Source: Scilla litardierei (lineage: Eukaryota; Streptophyta; Magnoliopsida; Asparagales; Asparagaceae). Taken from it: 64,000 bases of DNA. The DNA lies in the NCBI GenBank assembly GCA_030789695.1, contig CM061140.1, positions 81,282,422 through 81,346,421 of the forward strand, read 5' to 3'. The translations under genes were made by a program, and so were the position numbers. Positions 57,426-64,000 of this stretch are shown one piece after another. Position 1 is the stretch's first letter, and the number at the start of each line of letters is the position of its first letter. Below the pieces are notes generated by a model. The model worked only from the letters and a program-made list of their open reading frames with translations. It did no database searches and had not been told where the DNA came from.

Positions 57426-57677
57426 TCAAGGCTTAAAAGAATACTATAAAAGAAAGATCAAAATACATGAAGTATAAAAATACATTTGAAGAACTTCTAT
57501 CTTCATGCAATGCTTTTGCTCCAAAGCCATGAATCCTCATCCAATCATCTATTGCTTTGTCTCCATCATGAGATAACAGTAATTAATTTGAGACTAAAAC
57601 TAGTAAAGTCATTAGTAATAACATAATATGATCATCATCATTAAAACCATATTGGGCTTAATGGTCAATATCCAACA
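56260..57677 (-). repeat. Sir-4 3' LTR
   Basis: 1418 bp, TGTAGGATCCC on the left and ATATCCAACA on the right. It carries a further palindrome dialect, CAGACGTCTG and CCAGATGTCTGG (about 56990-57240). A possible minus-strand TATA-type box, TATTTAAG, lies near 56893. It is expanded by a (TG)n microsatellite at 57339-57423. Confidence 0.85.
57339..57423. repeat. (TG)n microsatellite
   Basis: An uninterrupted dinucleotide run of about 42 repeats inside the Sir-4 3' LTR. Confidence 0.97.
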
Positions 57678-57691
57678 TTCTCCTTCTTTTT
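57678..57691 (-). promoter_or_regulatory. Sir-4 polypurine tract
   Basis: The minus strand reads AAAAAGAAGGAGAA next to the LTR. Further purine tracts lie at about 57873-57902 (GACAAAGGGGAGAGTG on the minus strand) and 58281-58292 (TAGGGGGAATC), again the multiple-tract pattern. Confidence 0.75.
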
Positions 57692-58739
57692 GATGATAAC
57701 ACCCATTATATAAAAATAAACATTAAAAGCATGCTAATGGCTCCCCATATGTATATGCACACCAATTGAAATAAATTAAAGACATAGTGTATATATGTGG
57801 CCATATGTAAAAGCAATGATAAATGAAAAAGAAGTATTCATGCAAGAATTAATTTTTACAAAATGCATATCACTCTCCCCTTTGTCATTGTCAAAAAGAT
57901 GGACATGAAAGTCAAGACAATTAACACAAGAGATAGAGAAATGTATGATACCAAATAAAACATAAAGTGTGTATTATTCACTATACCATGCTTCTCCTGG
58001 ATCATAGAATGGGTCAAAATTTGACTCTATGAACCAATAACACAAATGGAGACATGGGCCAAATAGTATCAATGCATTGATATATGACATCAAGCACTGG
58101 CATACATGATATTGCCAATGAAACTAAACAAGTAAAAAATGGCAACATCAAGATATTGATATTGAAACGATATCCAACATTGAATGGAAAGATTTTCAAA
58201 ATCAACCAAAGAGAGGAAAATATACTTCAAAGTAAATTTTAAAAATACATATATACATGGATAAGAATTGAATATATGACATAGATTCCCCCTAGGTCCC
58301 ATTTTCATGAAAAGGTTTGAAAATATTTTCAAAAACATGAAAAGCACACAAATGATGGGCATGCATATGATACACAATCAAGCATAATACACATGCATGC
58401 ATGCATATATGTGGAGACCTAAATATTAAGGAACCAAACTCAAGAAAAGTTTGACATTCTAATACAATCACACGTTGTGATCACATCTCTAACCAATGTG
58501 TTAATGTAGGCATTCCTCTCTTACACATTACATAGTAACATTAGTAGTGTGCACCCATAAACTCATGGATTTTCTCAGTAAAGGTTTTACCTTAGCAAGA
58601 GGGAAGGATGTGTCATGCATTTGTATAGACAAAATTTTCATGGCATACATAAATTGAGGGGCTTCCCTCTTGGTAAACAATGAAACATTTTTCGTTGTCC
58701 CTCACCACCTTGTGTTGTATATGCTTCTTGTGGATGTTA
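57692..58739. other. Sir-4 3' internal non-coding region
   Basis: AT-rich sequence between the polypurine tract and the Helitron-like insertion. Short minus-strand frames show no retroelement domain. Confidence 0.6.
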
Positions 58740-59020
58740 TCTATATTACATTTGACGACTGTTTTTGAATTCTAGGGCTGATTAGGAAAAAAAGGTTGAT
58801 ATAAAGACGGTTTGGATTTAATCTTGAGGAATCAACGGTTGAGATGAGATTTTTTTGGAAAGTTAAGAAGGGAAAAATATCTCTGGGGAAATGAAAGTTT
58901 CTGGGTAAATAAAAAATTTTGGGTAATGAAAATTTTGGGGAATAGCAAAGTGCACACAATTAATACATTTGGGAAAATAAAACTTTAACTTGCACTAAAT
59001 GTTGCAGATCGAATGCTGCT

Positions 59021-59086
<66 letters not shown>

Positions 59087-59390
59087 GCAAGGCCCACTGT
59101 CTCTTCGACGCATGTGGCAACAAGATGACCGAAGGCGACCGCCCGCTAAATTTTTAAGCTAATTTTTTGTTCCGTGCCGAAGGCGTCCGCGCGAAATTTG
59201 TTGTTCCGTGTCAAAGGTGCCTACGTCGAATTTGTTGTTCCGTGTCAAAGGCGCCCGTGCCGCTAAATATTTTTACGCTAATTTGTTGTTCTACGTAATT
59301 TTAGCTGTGGAAATAATTTTTTAGGGAACAAAGATTTCGCGGGAGAAAAATCTTAATTGAACCGTGCCTGCGAGCATGGGTTATGACTAG
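58740..59390 (+). mobile_element. Helitron-like element
   Basis: The 3' end is an imperfect hairpin (CCGTGCC...GCATGG, 59362-59379) followed by GTTATGACTAG and then T, fitting the Helitron CTRR-end rule. It resembles the 3' end at 36781 (minus): both share AACCGTGCC, then GGGT.ATGACTAG. The proposed 5' end TCTATATTAC at 58740 is preceded by A. It contains a (CT)n run at 59023-59082 and a thrice-repeated ttgttccgtg phrase (59166-59250). No coding. Confidence 0.6.
59023..59082. repeat. (CT)n microsatellite
   Basis: An uninterrupted dinucleotide run of about 30 repeats. Confidence 0.97.
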
Positions 59391-59756
59391 TTGTTATATA
59401 AAAAAGCTTGACGGTTCTTCTTTAGGTTTTGTTTTTGCACCAAAAGGTTTGAATACCACACTTGGCACATACCCCAAACCAATTCTATGATTTACCAGAT
59501 GTTGTTTTCCAGGCAACCCATGGAGGCAACCCCTAGAACTAACGAAGCTTTTGAGCTACAGAATTCATCATCACACTTCAACGTAAGTTGTTGAATGCAA
59601 GATTCTAAGTCAATGCTTTGAACTTTCAAGATTTCATTTTAAAGTTTTCTAATCCTTAACATGCGAGAGAAGTGTGTCTCTCTTAGTAGTGTCATAAATA
59701 TGCATAGAAGTAGCAATCATGGGTGATTCAACAATAATAAAGGGATTTTTTCCTGG
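59391..59756. other. Sir-4 internal segment between Helitron-like element and sG
   Basis: Host sequence of Sir-4 without a recognised domain. It continues right of sG at 61665. Confidence 0.5.
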
Positions 59757-59761
59757 ACTAG

Positions 59762-61659
59762 TGGTGTGTCCATATTTTTCATGTTTTTACCGCATGTTTT
59801 CATACAATTTTCTCCATACAAAGTTCACTTTTATATATATTATCGTGCTTTTCATGATATATTTGATTTTTGTAGAGAATTGTGGATTTTCATGAACTTT
59901 GGAGCGATTTGGAGAAATTTTAGCATATGGACACATCCGAGCTATCCGAAACACCTATAGCGAGATTCGATAGGTGTTCGACGAGGTGGAGAAGAAGGTT
60001 GGAGGAGGAGAATAGAAGAGAAAAAGAGAAAGAGAGAAAGAAGCTCAAAGGAGCTTATGTGATGTTTTCCCAGACCACTCGATCGAGTGCATCAACACTC
60101 GATCGAGTTGACCTTCAACTCAAGAGAAGAGATCCTTCAGCAGATGTGCACAACTCACTCGACCGAGTAGAAAAGTCACTCGGTCAGCTCAACTCGGCCA
60201 ACAACAATTCAATTCCAAATCCTAATCAAAGTAGGAGAGCACAAAAGTCACTCGACCGAGCAGTTCAGTCACTCGATCGAGTTAAAGCTCGATTAGAATG
60301 AAGATTTTCAAACGCATGCTCAACTTACTGTATCTCGACAGAGTAGACCAGTGCTCGACCGAGTACTTCAACTACTTGGCCAATCAGAATTAATTTCAGA
60401 ATAGCACTTTGAGCCTATAGAAGTAGCCCTGAGTGACTCGACCAAGCACAACGATCACTCGACCGAGTTGCTCATATATGAAGCTAAACCAAGAAAGGAG
60501 AAGCGACTGACCGGGTCACCACTCGACCGAGCGACGTCATTACCCGACCGAGTAGGGCGTCGTAGCCCAACTGATTGGGGGCCCAAGAATCCCTTTCTCC
60601 AGATTTTTGTGGGGTACATCCCCATTGTATTTAAGCATAGTTTTTACCCTATTTTGGGGAGGCTATTTAGATTTTATTTTCTTAGAAGTTCTTAGTTTTT
60701 CTTAGAGAGTTCTTGAGTCGTCGCTATTGTTTGAAGACAAAGTTGATATTTTTATTATTGTAATTTGCGTGGAATCTCTTGATCTTAATTCTCTTTTATT
60801 AATTGTTCGTCTTCAGCGCTTTTATAACGATCTCTCATCTCTCTTTGCTTATTTTGATGTCTTTTATTGCGATCATGATTTCTATTGTTATTCTAAACTG
60901 GCTTTTGTTGATATCGCCATGAATTGTGAGTAGTCGTCTCTAGGGCTATTTTTACGTTGTTTTGGTATGAAAGGGATGTGTTTTGGTTGATATAGCCAAA
61001 TTTGTAGGAGATCTCATATAGGGTTTGTGATCCACGGGAGTGGCATGCACCTTGGACGGGTATCCTCTGAACTTAATTAGGCACGTTAGTGAATTCAATT
61101 AGAGTTTGTGATACACGGAAGTGGCACGCACTTTGATGGTTTCCACCAGCATTACTGATCGATGACCTACGGGAGTAGCATCAATGAGAGCCATCAAAAC
61201 ACCGATCGATAACCCATATAGGTAGCGTGAGTAGAGATTGAGAATAGTTGTCATTCGTAATGCACGGATCGTGTGCGAAGACATTCACGGAGGTGGAGCT
61301 AAGCATGTGATACGTTAGACAAGTGGCACAACGGAGGTTGGCCGTGAGTTCTACATTTTAGATGCGACAATCTCTCCCTAATAAAGCCAATTCAGCGTAG
61401 AAATTGTAGCCTAGCATTAACATCCAACGATCCTAGTGGTGACTCATATTGCCCTAGGTTTTATTCTATTGTTGATCGAGATAGTAACCATTCGTGACAA
61501 TCGTTCTGAGTACGCCAACTAGCACTGTTCTGAGACTTTGAATAGATCCAAGACTATAAAATTATCTGCCTCCATGTGGGTTCGACATTTTTCTATATTA
61601 CAAAGCATTGACATCATGCACTTGCGGTAAGTTTCCGGAGTTAAATTTGGAGTGCATCA
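59762..61659 (+). mobile_element. Solo LTR sG, Gy1-related gypsy
   Basis: 1898 bp, TGGTGTGTCC to GAGTGCATCA, with a perfect duplication actag at 59757-59761 and 61660-61664. It shares with the Gy1 LTR a palindrome array (CACTCGATCGAGTG and CACTCGACCGAGTG, about twelve motifs at 60075-60560), a TATTTAAG box (60628-60635) followed by agtttttaccct, and a CTTGCGGTAAG phrase close to its 3' end. The transcribed part (about 61020-61320) holds degenerate repeats of the form CACGGGAGTGGCATGCACC. Confidence 0.9.
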
Positions 61660-61664
61660 ACTAG

Positions 61665-61905
61665 TTAACAAAACATCATGTTTAGCTTGTAGAGAAGTAA
61701 GCGCTTTAGCTAGTTTCTAGAGGAAAGTAAACATTACCTTGTTATTTTTCCGAAGATCCTCCATGGTTTCTTCCTTCTCTTGTTCACTTTCTACTTCACT
61801 CTTACATGAAGATGATGAATCTTCACCAATCGCCATAAGACAAGGTTTTTCTTGGCCTTTTGGCTATAATCTCCACAGGCTGGTCTAAGCAAATCCAAGA
61901 AAGAA
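61665..61905 (-). pseudogene. Sir-4 gag fragment, acidic segment
   Basis: The minus strand reads KPCLMAIGEDSSSSCKSEVE and SEQEKEETMEDLRKNNKV, the acidic Ser/Glu stretch that follows the zinc knuckle in copia/Sirevirus gag. A frameshift separates it from the part right of sF. The continuation is cut by solo LTR sG. Confidence 0.65.
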
Positions 61906-61910
61906 TCTAA

Positions 61911-63419
61911 CGTTGGATACAACGTGTAGTTGGATACAACGATCGATGACTTCGTGTTTGATGAGAACAAATGTGTGTGAACGTTTTGATGTATGTTCTA
62001 AGTGTTTTAAGGAGTGGCAAGCACGTAAATATTCAATTGGAGACTTAATCAAAGTGATAAAGAAAATTGCTACACATATGAAGACTTGGTCAAAGATGGA
62101 GGGATAAGGAGGGATCCCATTCATATCAAAAGTGATTGAACCAAATCTCATTGCAAATCCTATTACCAATTGCCATGAAATTTAAATCTCATGCAAATCA
62201 ATTTGTGATTAAATGAGATCCTATTCAAATCTGATTCAAACTCCAAATCCTATTGTGATTGAAAGAGATCTTCCATATGATTATTTCATATCCTATTCAA
62301 GTTTGAATTCCATCCAATCTCCTATTATTAAGGGATTCTCCTAAAGCCTAATTGATCTCTCTACATCTCCTATATAACCTCTCATCTCCAAGAGGGTAAG
62401 TTGTAGACAACACAAAGAAATTCCAAAAAGCTTCAATACCTCCTCTTGCCAAAATAATCCCTAAGCTTGAAGCCATAGCCGCAAGTTGCATCTTCCCCTT
62501 GCCGAAAGCTCCATCATCAAGAGGCACCTCCAAACTCCTTTTCCGCAACACATCAAGATGCCCCTCCAATCTACATTGCCGCAACAAGCATCAAGAGCTC
62601 CTCCATTGCTGAAACAAGCATCAAGAGCTCCTTCATCTCCTCTATTACCGCAAGTTTCCTAGAGAGCTCCCCCTCCATTGCCGCAAGCAACCAAGCCTTC
62701 AACCTCCATTGCTGCAACACCAAGAGAGCTCCTCCTCCATTGTCGCAAGTATCATCGCCTCCTCCGACATTTCCACAAGCATCAATGGAAGCACCTTCAA
62801 CCCACAACCGTCGCAAGTATCAAGTTCTAATCCGCAAACTTTGGAGGTCATAAGATTGGTGATTGCCGCAACTTCCCTTGTCACAAGATTGGTGATTGCT
62901 GAACTTTGAGTTACTGAATGAGGGACTTCAGATATAGATAGACGACTACATCTTGTCAGATCAGATCTGGCCAAGCGCTGAACGACATGGACAACGACAT
63001 CATCACAAACTGAGCGATTATAAACTCATTATTTTAGATTTGTGAAATTGATGTATTGATCTTTGTAGAATACTTATATTCTTATTTTGGGGACTTGACT
63101 AGTTGGGGCTAGTCAAGAGAAAGCTTTTACTAGGTTATTAGTGTTTAGCACTTTAGTGAGTGTAGTACGAACTTGGTGAGCATAGAGTGGGTGCTCGTAG
63201 CTCTGTATAGTTGTACCCTTGACATTATTAATACTAGTAATTGCTTTGGGACTGGAGTAGGTCGTTGACGACCGAACCAGGGTATATCACTCATGCACTC
63301 TGTGATTGCTTTTATTTACTCAGTGTCTGACTATCTGTGCTAAGTAATTGCCTGTATTATCTCAAGAATTTTTATTAGCCTATTCCCCCCCACATCTAGG
63401 CTTAGATCTAGATCCAACA
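61911..63419 (+). mobile_element. Solo LTR sF, copia-type
   Basis: 1509 bp with a perfect duplication tctaa at 61906-61910 and 63420-63424. It ends AGATCCAACA; the start reads CGTTGGATAC, so the terminal TG is mutated to CG. The TATA box CTATATAA is near 62370. Downstream, about 62460-62790 contains a degenerate repeat of roughly 30 bp around ttgccgcaa and catcaagagctcctcc. Near the end lies TATTCCCCCCCACATCTAG, the copia-type LTR 3' signature. It is inserted in the Sir-4 gag remnant. Confidence 0.87.
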
Positions 63420-63424
63420 TCTAA

Positions 63425-63735
63425 ATCATTTATGATGGACATGAATTTGAAGGGCTTCACACCTTCTTCTTCACTTTCACTTTCCTCATTGGAAGAGGAA
63501 TCATCCCACATCCTTCTCTGTCTTTGACCTTTCTGTTGTGGGCTTCTCTGGCTTCTCAAATATGGACTCAGTGTTGTCCCAAAGCTCCTATCCCTCCAAC
63601 CAAATCATCATCTTTACCTTCCAAGATGGATATTTTGTGCCATTAAAGAGCAGGGGTCGAACGGTTGATAGCCTTCCTCGTGGGATAGAGATGAAGTTCT
63701 AAACACCATGGCGGTTGCTTATAAGCTTCAAACCC
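63425..63735 (-). pseudogene. Sir-4 gag fragment, first part
   Basis: The minus strand encodes RRMWDDSSSNEESESEEEG followed by VKPFKFMSIINDLD, an acidic gag segment. It continues across sF into 61665-61905. The capsid domain and zinc knuckle expected upstream are not recognisable in the 230 bases before the primer site. Confidence 0.6.
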
Positions 63736-63749
63736 GCTTTGATAACAAT
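63736..63749 (-). promoter_or_regulatory. Sir-4 primer binding site, mutated
   Basis: The minus strand reads ATTGTTATCAAAGC, two changes from the standard ATTGGTATCAGAGC, directly after the LTR start at 63750. Confidence 0.75.
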
Positions 63750-64000
63750 TGTATGATCCCGGAACACTAAGAAACAAAATATATGTGAATGAATAGTGTA
63801 GTGGAAATTAAAATGCTAATTAAAATTAATTAAGCAAATGCCAAAATATAATTGCAACACAACAACAAAGAGAGAATGGCATACGCAAACACAAGAAGTA
63901 TCATGGCTCGGCTATACCTACTCCATTCCCACCCTCGTAACCTGAGTTATGGAATTCCACTAAAGTTATCCTAACTGGGTACCAAAACTCAAACAAGAGT
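63750..64000 (-). repeat. Sir-4 5' LTR, partial
   Basis: Starts TGTATGATCCC and is collinear with 56260-56510. It runs out of the window. Confidence 0.85.

Larger units (their letters stand above)
56260..64000 (-). mobile_element. Sir-4: Sirevirus-like element, 5' LTR cut by window end
   Basis: A minus-strand element. The 3' LTR is 56260-57677, the polypurine tract 57678-57691, gag remnants lie at 61665-61905 and 63425-63735, a mutated primer site at 63736-63749, and the 5' LTR starts at 63750 and leaves the window. The first 250 bases of the two LTRs are clearly homologous but diverged. Insertions inside are a Helitron-like element, sG and sF. After removing these only about 2 kb of internal sequence remains, without pol. 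Confidence 0.85.

Noticed and set aside
59927..60301. 124-codon frame with charged N-part and repeated SLDRV
   Set aside because: Falls inside solo LTR sG; the SLDRV repeats translate the palindromes; no start context or homologous domain.
62348..62974. Minus-strand frames with repeated MEELLMLV phrases
   Set aside because: Translation of degenerate short repeats in the solo LTR sF leader region.

Overview
This window looks like a flowering-plant nuclear genome, in a gene-free, repeat-packed block. I found no cellular protein-coding gene, rRNA or tRNA gene. Nearly every base that can be assigned belongs to LTR retrotransposons inserted into one another, with a few Helitron-like and foldback elements. 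The species cannot be named from this sequence. Plant-type Ty3/gypsy (Athila-like and Tekay-like) and Ty1/copia Sirevirus-like signatures support an angiosperm with a large, TE-rich genome. The element names Gy1, Sir-1 to Sir-4, Ch-1 and sA to sG are mine.

Layout. Positions 609-14818 hold Gy1, a minus-strand Athila-like Ty3/gypsy element. It has a truncated 3' LTR, a decayed pol and an env-like/ORF1-like gene after integrase, and it contains an inserted solo LTR (sA, 2858-4581). Positions 15695-52816 hold Sir-1, a minus-strand Sirevirus-like element with a perfect gatac target duplication. Into it went Sir-2 (16267-35706, plus strand), which itself contains the Tekay-like, coding-free Ch-1 (21446-30459). 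Sir-1 also received a cluster of TA-microsatellite-embedded foldback and Helitron-like elements (35912-38828), the young gag-only Sir-3 (40563-47522), and solo LTR sD (48104-50084). An unassigned stretch (52822-56259) follows. Then comes Sir-4 (56260 to beyond the end, minus strand), which contains a Helitron-like element (58740-59390), solo gypsy LTR sG (59762-61659) and solo copia-type LTR sF (61911-63419).

How the parts relate. All four Sirevirus-like elements keep LTRs, a tRNA-Met primer site, polypurine tracts and at most a gag gene. None keeps protease, integrase or reverse transcriptase, so they would depend on enzymes made elsewhere. Only Sir-3 has an intact gag (759 codons) and almost identical LTRs. 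Palindrome arrays, each with its own sequence dialect, sit directly upstream of the TATA box in nearly every LTR. The same arrangement recurs inside Gy1 just upstream of its env-like gene. Two of the gag-only elements share three short non-coding hairpins between gag and the 3' LTR. Eight target-site duplications were read directly and fix the nesting order.

Limits. LTR ends, duplications and primer sites were read by eye and are firm. Lineage names rest on recognised protein and terminal motifs. Lesion positions are approximate to about 10 to 20 bases.
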